DNA of 64,000 bases, taken from NCBI GenBank assembly GCA_014649155.1, contig BMSM01000001.1:682001-746000 (forward strand), read 5' to 3'. This document shows, in pieces, positions 16,602-25,361 of the stretch; the stretch's first letter is position 1; each line of letters opens with the position of its first letter. The translations under genes and the position numbers were made by a program. The DNA comes from Streptomyces griseoviridis (GTDB lineage Bacteria > Actinomycetota > Actinomycetes > Streptomycetales > Streptomycetaceae). The notes beneath the pieces were generated by a model that worked only from the letters and a program-made list of their open reading frames with translations, had not been told where the DNA came from and did no database searches.

Positions 16602-17963
16602 TCACACGCCCTCCCCGTCGGCCGGTGCCAGACCGGACCGGAGCTGTTCCGCGTGCCGCCAGCGCTCCTCCAGGGCGGCGCCGCGTGCCACGCCGACGGC
16701 CGTCCAGCCCGCCTCCCGCAGCAGCCGCAGCCGCTCCTCCGCCGTCTCCGAGGGGCCCGGCACATCGGTGGGTTCACGCAGCCAGACCCCGCTGTCCAGC
16801 ACGAAGGCGAGCGCACCGCCGCCGCGCCGGCTCATCTTGGCGGCGATCGCCGCCTGCTCCTCGTCCAGATCACCGAAGAACGCCACCAGAAGCCCCTCGT
16901 TGCCGCCGCGCAGCAGGTCGTAGGCGCGGGACAGGCCGGTGCCGTCGGAGTGGTCGATCACCGCGAGGGTGTCCATCAGCAGCCCGGCCGCGTCCGCCGA
17001 CTCCTGGCTCGCCCCCGCGAAACCGTCGGCGCCCTCGCCCGGCACCGCGCTGCCGGTGTCGGTGAGCAGCCGGACGGAGAAGCCCCGCTCCAGCATGTGC
17101 ACCAGGACCGACGCCGCGCCGGACACCGCCCACTCGAACGCCGAGTCGGGGCCCGCGCCCGCGTAGGCGGTGCCCCGGGTGTCCAGCAGGACCGTGCAGC
17201 GGGCGCGCTGGGGCTGTTCCTCGCGGCGGACCATCAGCTCGCCGTAGCGGGCCGTGGAGCGCCAGTGGACGCGGCGCAGGTCGTCGCCGTAGCGGTAGCC
17301 GCGCGGGATCACGTCGTCCTCGCCCGCCAGGGCCAGGGAGCGCTGCCTGCCCTCGCCGTACCCCGTGGCCTCGCCGGCCAGGCGGACCGGGGGGAGCGGC
17401 TCGACGCGCGGGATCACCGTGAGGGTGTCCTGCGCGGTGAAGGAACGGGTCAGCTCGCACAGGCCGAAGGGGTCGGTCAGGCGGAGCTGGAGCGGGCCCA
17501 GGGGATAGCGGCCGCGCAGGTCGGAGCGGACCCGGTAGGAGACCTCCCGGCGGCCGCCCGCCTCCACCCGGTCGAGGACGAAACGGGGGCGCGGGCCGAG
17601 CACGTAGGGCACCCGGTCCTGGAGCATCAGGAGGCCGGTCGGGAGCCGCGAGACGTTCTCCACGCACAGGTGGACCCGGGCCTCGCCGGCGGCCGGGACG
17701 CGCGCCGGGGTGAGCCGGCGGCTGCCCGCGACCCGGTACCGGGTGCGGTACAGCACGGCCGCGCAGACCAGGGGCAGCACCGCCAGCAGCAGTCCGACCC
17801 GGAGCAGATCGCTCTGCCCGAGGACGTAGGCGCAGACCGCGGCGGCCACGCCGGCCGCCAGGAAGGAGCGACCTCGGGTGGTCAGGCCGGCCAGCGCGGT
17901 CCACAGGCCGCCCCTGCCGTCCCGCCCGCCCTCCGCCCGGCCCGGCCCCCCGGCGGTCATCAC
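16602..17963 (-). CDS. DUF58 protein (MoxR partner)
   Basis: 453 residues. Two membrane helices occupy about residues 32-70, and the DUF58 signature GDDLRRVHWRSTARYGELMV is near residue 240. A von Willebrand A-like fold follows (VLLDTRGTAY; LLVAFFGDLDE). Start is GTG at 17963 or the adjacent ATG at 17960; the stop of the moxR-like gene overlaps this start, so translation is coupled. In this operon type DUF58 is thought to be a client or partner of the MoxR ATPase, probably in assembling an envelope protein. A leftover 61 bases separate it from the transglutaminase gene. Confidence 0.9.
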   Translation of the reverse strand: MMTAGGPGRAEGGRDGRGGLWTALAGLTTRGRSFLAAGVAAAVCAYVLGQSDLLRVGLLLAVLPLVCAAVLYRTRYRVAGSRRLTPARVPAAGEARVHLCVENVSRLPTGLLMLQDRVPYVLGPRPRFVLDRVEAGGRREVSYRVRSDLRGRYPLGPLQLRLTDPFGLCELTRSFTAQDTLTVIPRVEPLPPVRLAGEATGYGEGRQRSLALAGEDDVIPRGYRYGDDLRRVHWRSTARYGELMVRREEQPQRARCTVLLDTRGTAYAGAGPDSAFEWAVSGAASVLVHMLERGFSVRLLTDTGSAVPGEGADGFAGASQESADAAGLLMDTLAVIDHSDGTGLSRAYDLLRGGNEGLLVAFFGDLDEEQAAIAAKMSRRGGGALAFVLDSGVWLREPTDVPGPSETAEERLRLLREAGWTAVGVARGAALEERWRHAEQLRSGLAPADGEGV

Positions 17964-18982
17964 AGCCTCCGCGGCGGCTGCTGGCCGTACGCCGCCCCGT
18001 GACCGCCCGGGGCCCGGCCGTCGGAGGGCACCGGGGTGCGCTGGAGTATCTCCTGCACGACCTGCTCGGAGGTGCGGCGGTTGAGCTGGGCCTGGGCGGT
18101 GGGCAGCAGCCGGTGCGCCAGGACGGCGACGGCCAGGGCCTGCACGTCGTCCGGCAGCGCGTACTCCCGTCCGGCGAGGGCGGCGGTGGCCTTCGCCGCG
18201 CGCAGCAGGTGCAGGGTGGCGCGCGGCGAGGCGCCGAGTCTGAGGTCGGGGTGCGTGCGGGTGGCGGCGACCAGGTCCACCGCGTACCGGCGGACCGGCT
18301 CGGCGACGTGGACGGCGCGGACCGCCTCGATCAGCTTGAGGATCTCGTGCGCGTGCGCCACCGGCTGGAGGTCGTCCAGCGGGCTCACCCCGCCGTGCAC
18401 GTCGAGCATCCGCAGCTCCGCCTCGGCGCTCGGGTACCCGATGGAGACGCGGGCCATGAAGCGGTCGCGCTGGGCCTCGGGGAGCGGGTAGGTGCCCTCC
18501 ATCTCGACCGGGTTCTGCGTGGCCACCACCATGAAGGGGCCGGGCAGTTCATAGGTCTTGCCGTCGATGGTGACCTGGCGTTCCTCCATCGACTCCAGCA
18601 GCGCGGACTGGGTCTTGGGCGAGGCGCGGTTGATCTCGTCGCCGATCACGACCTGGGCGAAGATCGCGCCCGGCTTGAACTCGAAGTCCCGGCGCTGCTG
18701 GTCCCAGATGGACACCCCGGTGATGTCCGAGGGCAGCAGGTCGGGGGTGAACTGGATGCGCCGCACCGAGCAGTCGATGGACCGGGCCAGCGCCTTGGCC
18801 AGCATGGTCTTCCCCACCCCGGGGACGTCCTCGATCAGCAGGTGTCCCTCGGCGAGCAGCACGGTCAGCGAGAGCCGGACGACCTCGGGCTTGCCCTCGA
18901 TCACGCCCTCCACCGACCCGCGCACCCGCTCCACCACGGCGGTCAGATCAGTGAGGCTCGCTCGATCGTCATAGGTCGTCAC
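17960..18982 (-). CDS. MoxR-family AAA+ ATPase
   Basis: Chaperone-like ATPase of the MoxR class. From the GTG at 18982 (GAGGAGG upstream) 340 residues. Walker A is EDVPGVGKTMLAKALARS (GVGKT at 55-59), Walker B is VVIGDEINRASPKTQSALLE near residue 110, followed by MEERQVT and sensor ATQNPVEMEGTYPLPEAQRDR. The C-terminal lid ends in a Gly/Gln-rich tail. An upstream in-frame start would add an Arg/Gly-rich stretch without a ribosome site. First gene of the three-gene operon with DUF58 and TgpA-like proteins. Confidence 0.93.
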   Translation of the reverse strand: MTTYDDRASLTDLTAVVERVRGSVEGVIEGKPEVVRLSLTVLLAEGHLLIEDVPGVGKTMLAKALARSIDCSVRRIQFTPDLLPSDITGVSIWDQQRRDFEFKPGAIFAQVVIGDEINRASPKTQSALLESMEERQVTIDGKTYELPGPFMVVATQNPVEMEGTYPLPEAQRDRFMARVSIGYPSAEAELRMLDVHGGVSPLDDLQPVAHAHEILKLIEAVRAVHVAEPVRRYAVDLVAATRTHPDLRLGASPRATLHLLRAAKATAALAGREYALPDDVQALAVAVLAHRLLPTAQAQLNRRTSEQVVQEILQRTPVPSDGRAPGGHGAAYGQQPPRRL

Positions 18983-19194
18983 CCGGCCCTCCTCGGCCTT
19001 TCCCCTGGCCCCCCGGTCAGGAGCCCCCGCGCCACGGACGCCACGCGGAAGACGTCCCGCGTGGCACCGCACTCCGCATTCTTGCCGCCGTTACCGATTC
19101 GTGTCACTCGCCTGTGGACAACTGCCCGCGATATGTCAGCCCTTGCGGTCTTTCGGGCGTCCTATCGGTTCGCTGTCGCCGGGGCGGGACGGGA

Positions 19195-19746
19195 TCAGGC
19201 GGGGTCGATCTCCCGCAGCCGCCCGGTCTTCACGTCGAAGACGAAACCGCGGATGTCGTCGGTGTGCGCCAGGAACGGGGAGGTGCGCACCCGCTGGATC
19301 GACTGCCGTACGTCCTGGTCGACGTCCCGGAAGGACTCCACCGCCCAGACGGGACGCTGGCCGACCTCCATCTCCAGCTCGTGCCGGAACTCCTCGGTGA
19401 GGGACTCCAGGCCGCAGCCGGTGTGGTGGATGAGGACCACGCTGCGGGTGCCGAGCGCCCGCTGGCTGATGGTGAGGGAACGGATCACGTCGTCGGTGAC
19501 CACGCCGCCCGCGTTGCGGATGGTGTGGCAGTCACCGAGGTTCAGCCCGAGCGCCGCGTGCAGGTCGAGCCGCGCGTCCATGCAGGCCACGACCGCCACC
19601 TTCAGGACCGGACGGGCGTCCATCCCGGGGTCGGTGAACGCCGCCGCGTAGCGGTCGTTCGCCGCCACGAGACGGTCGGTGACGGAGCCGCCCTCCACGG
19701 CGGCGCCGGAGCCGGAGGGAACCGATGCAGAAGTCGTCATATCCAT
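19195..19746 (-). CDS. Beta-class carbonic anhydrase
   Basis: Zinc enzyme interconverting CO2 and bicarbonate. 183 residues. The zinc ligands and catalytic pair are seen in VVACMDARLDL (C55, D57, R59) and in LIHHTGCGLESL (H108, C111). RNAGGVVTDDVIRSL is also diagnostic. The start could be the ATG at 19746 or 19740, or an upstream GTG; none has a strong ribosome site. It lies between the moxR operon (same strand) and the divergent dcw cluster, at the place where mraZ stands in many other bacteria. Confidence 0.92.
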   Translation of the reverse strand: MDMTTSASVPSGSGAAVEGGSVTDRLVAANDRYAAAFTDPGMDARPVLKVAVVACMDARLDLHAALGLNLGDCHTIRNAGGVVTDDVIRSLTISQRALGTRSVVLIHHTGCGLESLTEEFRHELEMEVGQRPVWAVESFRDVDQDVRQSIQRVRTSPFLAHTDDIRGFVFDVKTGRLREIDPA

Positions 19747-20169
19747 GACGTTACTGGTCACGGGCCGACCTGGCCCGCTGTGAAGAGGGACAAAGAAGAC
19801 CGGGACGCCCTGGTGTGAGCTAACCCACAGGAGTGGTGACAGTGCGTCCGTACGGGTGAAGCCGCGCCGATTCCCGCTTCCCCGGCCCACGGCCCGCGAC
19901 GCGCAGGCCGGTTGATTGACCGCGAGACAGGGTGGACTAAAGTGACGCGAAGCGGGAGGCGAGGCTCTCCCCGCTGGACTGGAACCCCCGAAAGACCTGG
20001 GCGCCGCGGTGCCCGTTCTCCCCACGTGCGCGGCGCGTACGTACGGCTCGGCCTCCTCCCGCTCCCGGCCGGCTGCCGCATCCGGCGCCGGCAGGTCTCC
20101 CCTTCCACCGGGGGACGGCGGGGACCCGGCGGTGCGGGCGCCGCGTCGGACCCGAGAGGCCGACCCCCC
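19747..20169 (+). other. Divergent region and long leader before rsmH
   Basis: 423 bases between the carbonic anhydrase and rsmH starts, holding the dcw promoter (19916-19943) and roughly 220 bases of leader. Several stem-loops can be drawn. The clearest is GTCTCCCC...GGGGGAC at 20095-20116 with loop TTCCACC; another is GCCGGCTGCCG with its partner CGGCGCCGGC at about 20068-20092. The length and pairing suggest a structured leader. An RNA motif named mraW has been described upstream of this gene in other actinobacteria, with a CUUCCCC loop; the resemblance here is partial. Confidence 0.45.
19916..19943 (+). promoter_or_regulatory. Candidate main promoter of the dcw cluster
   Basis: TTGACC (19916-19921) and TAAAGT (19938-19943) are spaced by 16 bases and match the vegetative consensus better than anything else in the region. 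Transcription would start near 19950 and leave a leader of about 220 bases before rsmH. Confidence 0.55.
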
Positions 20170-21126
20170 TTGAGCCAGAGTCGACACGTCCCGGTGATGC
20201 TCCAGCGGTGCCTGGATCTGCTGGCACCCGCCCTGGCGGAACCGGGGGCGGTGGTCGTCGACTGCACCCTCGGCCTCGGCGGGCACAGCGAGGCCCTGCT
20301 CGAACGTTTTCCCGAGGCCCGGCTCGTCGCCCTCGACCGGGACACCGAGGCCCTGCGCCTCTCCGGCGAGCGGCTCGCCCCTCACGGCGACCGCGCCACC
20401 CTGGTGCACGCCGTCTACGACGAGCTGCCCGACGTCCTCGACCGGCTCGGCATCCGGCGCGTCCAGGGCGTGCTGTTCGATCTCGGTGTCTCCTCCATGC
20501 AGCTCGACGAGGCCGGCCGGGGCTTCGCCTACGCGCAGGACGCCCCGCTGGACATGCGGATGGACCAGACGACCGGCATCAGCGCCGCCGAGGTCCTCAA
20601 CACCTACCCCCCGGGCGAACTCGTCCGCATCCTGCGGGCGTACGGCGAGGAGAAGCAGGCCAAGCGGATCGTCTCGGCGATCGTGCGAGAACGGGAGAAG
20701 GAGCCGTTCACCAACAGCGCCCGCCTGGTGGAGCTGATCCGCGCCGCGCTGCCGCAGGCGGCCAAGCGCACCGGCGGCAACCCGGCCAAGCGCACCTTCC
20801 AGGCGCTGCGCATCGAGGTCAACGGCGAGCTGTCGGTCCTGGAGCGGGCGATCCCGGCCGCCGTGGAGGCCCTCGCCGTGGGCGGACGGATCGCCGTGCT
20901 GTCGTACCACTCCCTGGAGGACCGGCTCGTCAAGCAGGTCTTCGCGGCGGGCGCCGCCGGCACCGCCCCGCCCGGACTGCCGGTGGTGCCCGAGCGGTAC
21001 GCGCCCCGGCTCAAGCTGCTCACACGCGGTGCCGAACTTCCCACGGAGGAGGAGATCGCCGAGAACCGGCGGGCGGCACCGGCGCGGCTGCGCGGAGCGG
21101 AGCGGATCAGGGAGTCCATCGGGTGA
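20170..21126 (+). CDS. rsmH: 16S rRNA m4C1402 methyltransferase RsmH (MraW)
   Basis: Methylates N4 of C1402 in 16S rRNA. 318 residues from a TTG at 20170, giving (M)[19 protein letters not shown]. This start is chosen because the family begins at HVPVML and no better-placed ATG or GTG with a ribosome site exists. The SAM motif is [16 protein letters not shown] (residues 29-44), followed by [14 protein letters not shown] and PLDMRMDQT, and near the end [12 protein letters not shown]. All are classic for MraW. First gene of the dcw cluster; ftsL starts 65 bases after. Confidence 0.95.
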   Translation: MSQSRHVPVMLQRCLDLLAPALAEPGAVVVDCTLGLGGHSEALLERFPEARLVALDRDTEALRLSGERLAPHGDRATLVHAVYDELPDVLDRLGIRRVQGVLFDLGVSSMQLDEAGRGFAYAQDAPLDMRMDQTTGISAAEVLNTYPPGELVRILRAYGEEKQAKRIVSAIVREREKEPFTNSARLVELIRAALPQAAKRTGGNPAKRTFQALRIEVNGELSVLERAIPAAVEALAVGGRIAVLSYHSLEDRLVKQVFAAGAAGTAPPGLPVVPERYAPRLKLLTRGAELPTEEEIAENRRAAPARLRGAERIRESIG

Positions 21127-21190
21127 AGCACGTGAGGCCCACGACGCGGGGACGGTACGGGCGCGGCCCGGACCGGGGAGGGGAAGCGCT

Positions 21191-21649
21191 GTGAAAGGCA
21201 CACCGGAACTGAGGGGCAGGGCCGCCCGGCTCGCCCGGCTCTTCCCGGCCGGCGGCGGCAGACAGCAGGCGGCCCGGACGCCCTTCGTCCTGCTGGTCGT
21301 CGTGCTGCTCGGCGGCGGCCTCATCGGGCTGCTGGTGCTCAACTCCGCGCTGAGCGAGGGATCGTTCCAGCTCGACGACCTGGAGCAGCAGACCAAGGAA
21401 CTGACCGACGAGGAGCAGGCCCTCCAGCGGGACGTCGACGCCTACTCCGCCCCGCAGGCCCTCCAGCGCCGCGCCCGTGAGCTGGGCATGGTCCCCGGCG
21501 GTGACCCCGCCTTCCTCGCCCCCGACGGCACGGTGAAGGGCTCCCCGGGCCCCGCCTCCGCCGCGACCCCGCTGGTCCTCGCCCCCGAGGCGCTCACCCA
21601 GGGCACCGCGCCCTCCCCCGGCCCGACGACCCCGACCCCCGGCAGGTGA
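21191..21649 (+). CDS. ftsL: Cell division protein FtsL
   Basis: 152-residue bitopic septal protein. A basic cytoplasmic tail is followed by one membrane helix (about residues 31-51, FVLLVVVLLGGGLIGLLVLN), a short coiled-coil segment (LDDLEQQTKELTDEEQALQ) and a Pro/Thr-rich C-terminus. With DivIC-type partners it helps recruit and activate FtsW-FtsI. Start GTG at 21191; its stop overlaps the GTG of ftsI. Weak sequence conservation is normal for FtsL; position and topology make the call. Confidence 0.9.
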   Translation: MKGTPELRGRAARLARLFPAGGGRQQAARTPFVLLVVVLLGGGLIGLLVLNSALSEGSFQLDDLEQQTKELTDEEQALQRDVDAYSAPQALQRRARELGMVPGGDPAFLAPDGTVKGSPGPASAATPLVLAPEALTQGTAPSPGPTTPTPGR

Positions 21650-23637
21650 CGGAAGTGTCCGACGACTACGGCAGGCAACCGCCCCGCCGCCGGGTGCCCG
21701 GACCCGCCCGGCCCGCCCGGCCGGGCCACCCCGCCGGCGGCGGCGGACGCCGGCCCGGCCCCGGCGCCCGCCCGGCCCGCCGCCCCGGCCCGCCCCGCGG
21801 CACCGCCCCCCGCGCCTTCCGGCTGGGCAGCCCCCGGCCCCGGCTGCGCCTGGTCGGGTTCGCCCTGGCCCTCGTCCTGATCGCCTTCGTCGTCCGCCTG
21901 CTCCAGGTGCAGGCCGTCGACGCGAGCACGTACACCGCCAAGGCCGAGCTGAACCGGTACGTCGTCCACACCCTGACCGCCGCGCGCGGCGGCATCACCG
22001 ACCGCAACGGCGTCGCCCTCGCGACCACCGTGGACGCCTACGACATCACCGCCGACCCGACGATGTTCACCCGGGAGCAGCTGAGGATCGACGACGGCCC
22101 GGAACAGGCGGCGGCGCTGCTCGCCCCGATCCTCGGCGAGGACGAGGACGAACTGGCGGCCACCCTGCGCCCCGGGAACGAGCAGCTGCGCTACGTCCGC
22201 CTGGCCCGCGCCCGCACGCCCCAGGAGTGGAACCAGATCCAGGACCTGAAGAGCGCCCTGTCCAAGAAGGCGGAGACCGACGGGTCCACCGTCAACGTCC
22301 TCGCCGGCGTCTTCGCCGACCCCAGCAGCAAGCGGATCTACCCCAACGGCGACCTCGCCGCCGGGGTGATCGGCTGGGTCAACGCCGAGGGCGAGGGCAG
22401 CGGCGGTCTGGAACGGCAGCTGGACAAGACGCTGGCCGGCCAGGACGGCGAGATCCGCTACGCCCAGTCCGGCGGCCACCAGGTCCCCACCGTCGGCGCC
22501 AACGAGACCCCGGCCGTCCCCGGCAGCGACGTCGAGCTGACCCTCGACCGGGACATCCAGTGGGCCGCCCAGGACGCCATCTCCGAGCAGGTGAGGAAGT
22601 CCAGGGCCGACGGCGGGTACGTCATAGTGCAGGACACCCGCACCGGGGAGATCCTGGCCATGGCCAACTCGCCCGGCTTCGACCCCGGTGACCTGGCCCA
22701 CGCCGACCCCGACGCGCTCGGCAACGGCGCCCTCCAGGACGCCTTCGAACCCGGCTCCACCGCCAAGGTCATGTCCATGGCCGCCGTACTGGAGGAGGAG
22801 GCCGCCACCGCCGGCACCCATGTCACCGTCCCCAACCGGCTGCACCGCGGCGACCGGCTCTTCAAGGACGACATCGACCACCCGACCTGGTACCTCACGC
22901 TCAACGGCGTGCTCGCCAAGTCCAGCAACATCGGCACCATCCTCGCCACCGGTGAACTCGGCAGGACGCAGAAGGAGGCCAACCAGGTCCTCTACTCCTA
23001 CCTGCGCAAGTTCGGTCTCGGCAGCTACAGCGGCCTCGGCTTCCCCGGCGAGACCAAGGGCATCCTCGCGGCACCCGGCCAGTGGTCCACCTCGCAGCAG
23101 TACACGATCCCTTTCGGCCAGGGCGTCTCCATCAACGCGCTTCAGGCGGCCTCCGTCTACTCCACGATCGCCAACGGCGGCGTCCGGATCGAACCGACGC
23201 TGGTGAAGGGCACGAAGGACGCCGAAGGCGGGTACACGCCCGCGAAGAAGCCGAAGAAGACGCGGGTGATCAGCGAGAAGACCGCGAAGACGCTGTCGCA
23301 GATGCTGGAGTCGGTGGTGGACGACGAAGAGGGCACCGGGACCAAGGCCCGCATCCCCGGCTACCGGGTGGCGGGCAAGACCGGTACGGCCAACCGAGTG
23401 GATCCGGCCACCGGCCAGTACAAGGGGTACACCTCGTCCTTCGCCGGGTTCGCGCCCGCCGACCAGCCCCGGGTCACCGTCTACTGCGCCATCCAGAACG
23501 CCACCGAGGGCAGCTACTTCGGCGGCCAGATCTGCGGCCCCGTCTACAAGCAGGTCATGGAGTTCGCCCTGAAGACCCTCCAGGTCCCGCCGACCGGCAC
23601 CGGCCCCGCGAAGCTGCCGGTCACCTTCACCCCCTGA
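21646..23637 (+). CDS. ftsI: Septal peptidoglycan transpeptidase FtsI (PBP3)
   Basis: Class B penicillin-binding protein that crosslinks septal peptidoglycan with FtsW. 663 residues. A long Pro/Arg/Gly-rich cytoplasmic tail (about 1-65) precedes the signal-anchor helix (about 68-85). A PBP dimerisation domain comes next, then the transpeptidase domain with SxxK at S371 (GSTAKVM), SSN at 426-428 and KTG at 578-580. GTG start at 21646 overlaps the ftsL stop. Nothing is missing from the active site. Confidence 0.96.
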   Translation: MTEVSDDYGRQPPRRRVPGPARPARPGHPAGGGGRRPGPGARPARRPGPPRGTAPRAFRLGSPRPRLRLVGFALALVLIAFVVRLLQVQAVDASTYTAKAELNRYVVHTLTAARGGITDRNGVALATTVDAYDITADPTMFTREQLRIDDGPEQAAALLAPILGEDEDELAATLRPGNEQLRYVRLARARTPQEWNQIQDLKSALSKKAETDGSTVNVLAGVFADPSSKRIYPNGDLAAGVIGWVNAEGEGSGGLERQLDKTLAGQDGEIRYAQSGGHQVPTVGANETPAVPGSDVELTLDRDIQWAAQDAISEQVRKSRADGGYVIVQDTRTGEILAMANSPGFDPGDLAHADPDALGNGALQDAFEPGSTAKVMSMAAVLEEEAATAGTHVTVPNRLHRGDRLFKDDIDHPTWYLTLNGVLAKSSNIGTILATGELGRTQKEANQVLYSYLRKFGLGSYSGLGFPGETKGILAAPGQWSTSQQYTIPFGQGVSINALQAASVYSTIANGGVRIEPTLVKGTKDAEGGYTPAKKPKKTRVISEKTAKTLSQMLESVVDDEEGTGTKARIPGYRVAGKTGTANRVDPATGQYKGYTSSFAGFAPADQPRVTVYCAIQNATEGSYFGGQICGPVYKQVMEFALKTLQVPPTGTGPAKLPVTFTP

Positions 23638-23677
23638 CCCGTTCCCGACGCAAGACCGAGCCACCAGGAACCACCCC

Positions 23678-25333
23678 GTGACAACGATCACCCCCGATCC
23701 CGGGAACCAGAACGGCCCCCGCACCTCACTTCGCGGGCAGGCGGGTACGCCCGGTACGCTCACCGCCGTGCCACAGCCTGATCAGTCCCAAACCACCCAG
23801 AAGGGCCGTCCCGCGGCCTACCCGGGGCCGCCCCGGCCGGCGCGGGTCACCGCCACCCCCCTCGCGGAACTCGCCGGTCAGCTGGGTGTCCCCGCCCCGG
23901 AGGGCGACGCCGCCGTCACGGGCATCACCCACGACTCGCGCGCCGTCCGCCCCGGTGACCTGTACGCCGCCCTGCCCGGCGCCCGCACCCACGGCGCCGA
24001 CTACGTCACCCAGGCCGCCGGCCTCGGTGCCGCCGCCGTGCTCACCGACCCGGCCGGCGCCGACCGCGCCGCCGCCACCGGGCTGCCGGTGCTGGTGGCC
24101 GAGGACCCGCGCGCGGAGATGGGCGAGCTGGCGGCGACCGTCTACGGCCACCCCGGCCGGGACCTGCTCCAGATCGGCATCACCGGCACCTCCGGCAAGA
24201 CCACCACCGCCTACCTCGTCGAGGGCGGCCTGCGCACCGCGCGCACCACCGGTCTGATCGGCACGGTCGAGATGCGCATCGGCGACGAGCGCATCAAGTC
24301 CGAGCGGACCACCCCCGAGGCCACCGACCTGCAGGCGCTGTTCGCGGTGATGCGCGAGCGCGGCACCGAGGCGGTCGCCATGGAGGTCTCCAGCCACGCC
24401 CTGGTGCTCGGCCGGGTCGACGGCTGCGTCTTCGACGTCGCCGTCTTCACCAACCTCAGCCCGGAGCACATGGAGTTCCACCGGGACATGGAGGACTACT
24501 TCCAGGCCAAGGCGCAGCTCTTCACCCCGCGGCGCAGCCGCCTCGGCGTGGTCAACACCGACGACGAGTACGGCCGCCGGCTCGCCAAGGAGGCCACCGT
24601 CCCCGTCGTCACCTACTCCGCCGAGGGACACCCCGACGCCGACTGGCGCGCCGAGGACGTCGAGGTCGGCCCGCTGGACTCGACGTTCACCGCGGTCGGC
24701 CCCAAGGGCGAGCGGATCACCGCCCGCTCCCCGCTGGCCGGTCCGTTCAACGTGGCCAACACCCTCGCCGCGATCGCCGCCCTCGCCGCCGCCGGCCTCG
24801 ACCCGCAGACGGCCGCCGACGGGGTCGCCGCGGTGCCGGGCGTGCCGGGCCGCCTGGAGCGGGTGGACGCCGGGCAGCCGTACCTCGCCGTGGTCGACTA
24901 CGCGCACAAGACCGACGCGGTCGAGTCGGTCCTCAAGGCGCTGCGCAAGGTCACCGAGGGCAGGCTGCACGTCGTCCTCGGCTGCGGCGGCGACCGGGAC
25001 ACCACCAAGCGGATGCCGATGGGCGCCGCCGCCGCCCGGCACGCCGACACCGCCGTACTGACCTCCGACAACCCCCGCTCCGAGGACCCCCTCGCGATCC
25101 TCGCCACGATGCTCCAGGGCGCGGCCTCGGTGCCCGCCCACGAGCGCGGCGAGGTGCAGGTCTTCGAGGACCGGGCCGCCGCCGTCGCCGCCGCCGTCGC
25201 CCGGGCCGAGCCCGGCGACACGGTGCTGGTCGCGGGCAAGGGCCACGAGCAGGGGCAGGACATCGCCGGGGTGGTGCGTCCCTTCGACGACCGCCAGGTG
25301 CTTCGCGAAGCCATCCAGAAGACCCAGGGATGA
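23678..25333 (+). CDS. murE: UDP-MurNAc-tripeptide synthetase MurE
   Basis: Adds the third residue, here diaminopimelate, to UDP-MurNAc-L-Ala-D-Glu. 551 residues. ATP motif ITGTSGKTTT (K174), the carbamylated-lysine region, and the amino-acid specificity motif DNPR (464-467), which marks diaminopimelate rather than lysine enzymes. Streptomyces uses the LL isomer. The GTG at 23678 has AGGAA eight bases upstream. It gives about 55 residues ahead of the domain start at ARVTATPLAEL; a GTG at 23768 is the alternative. It follows ftsI by 40 bases and precedes murF by 28. Confidence 0.95.
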   Translation: MTTITPDPGNQNGPRTSLRGQAGTPGTLTAVPQPDQSQTTQKGRPAAYPGPPRPARVTATPLAELAGQLGVPAPEGDAAVTGITHDSRAVRPGDLYAALPGARTHGADYVTQAAGLGAAAVLTDPAGADRAAATGLPVLVAEDPRAEMGELAATVYGHPGRDLLQIGITGTSGKTTTAYLVEGGLRTARTTGLIGTVEMRIGDERIKSERTTPEATDLQALFAVMRERGTEAVAMEVSSHALVLGRVDGCVFDVAVFTNLSPEHMEFHRDMEDYFQAKAQLFTPRRSRLGVVNTDDEYGRRLAKEATVPVVTYSAEGHPDADWRAEDVEVGPLDSTFTAVGPKGERITARSPLAGPFNVANTLAAIAALAAAGLDPQTAADGVAAVPGVPGRLERVDAGQPYLAVVDYAHKTDAVESVLKALRKVTEGRLHVVLGCGGDRDTTKRMPMGAAAARHADTAVLTSDNPRSEDPLAILATMLQGAASVPAHERGEVQVFEDRAAAVAAAVARAEPGDTVLVAGKGHEQGQDIAGVVRPFDDRQVLREAIQKTQG

Positions 25334-25361
25334 AATCCCGCATGATCCAGGGGATGAACTT

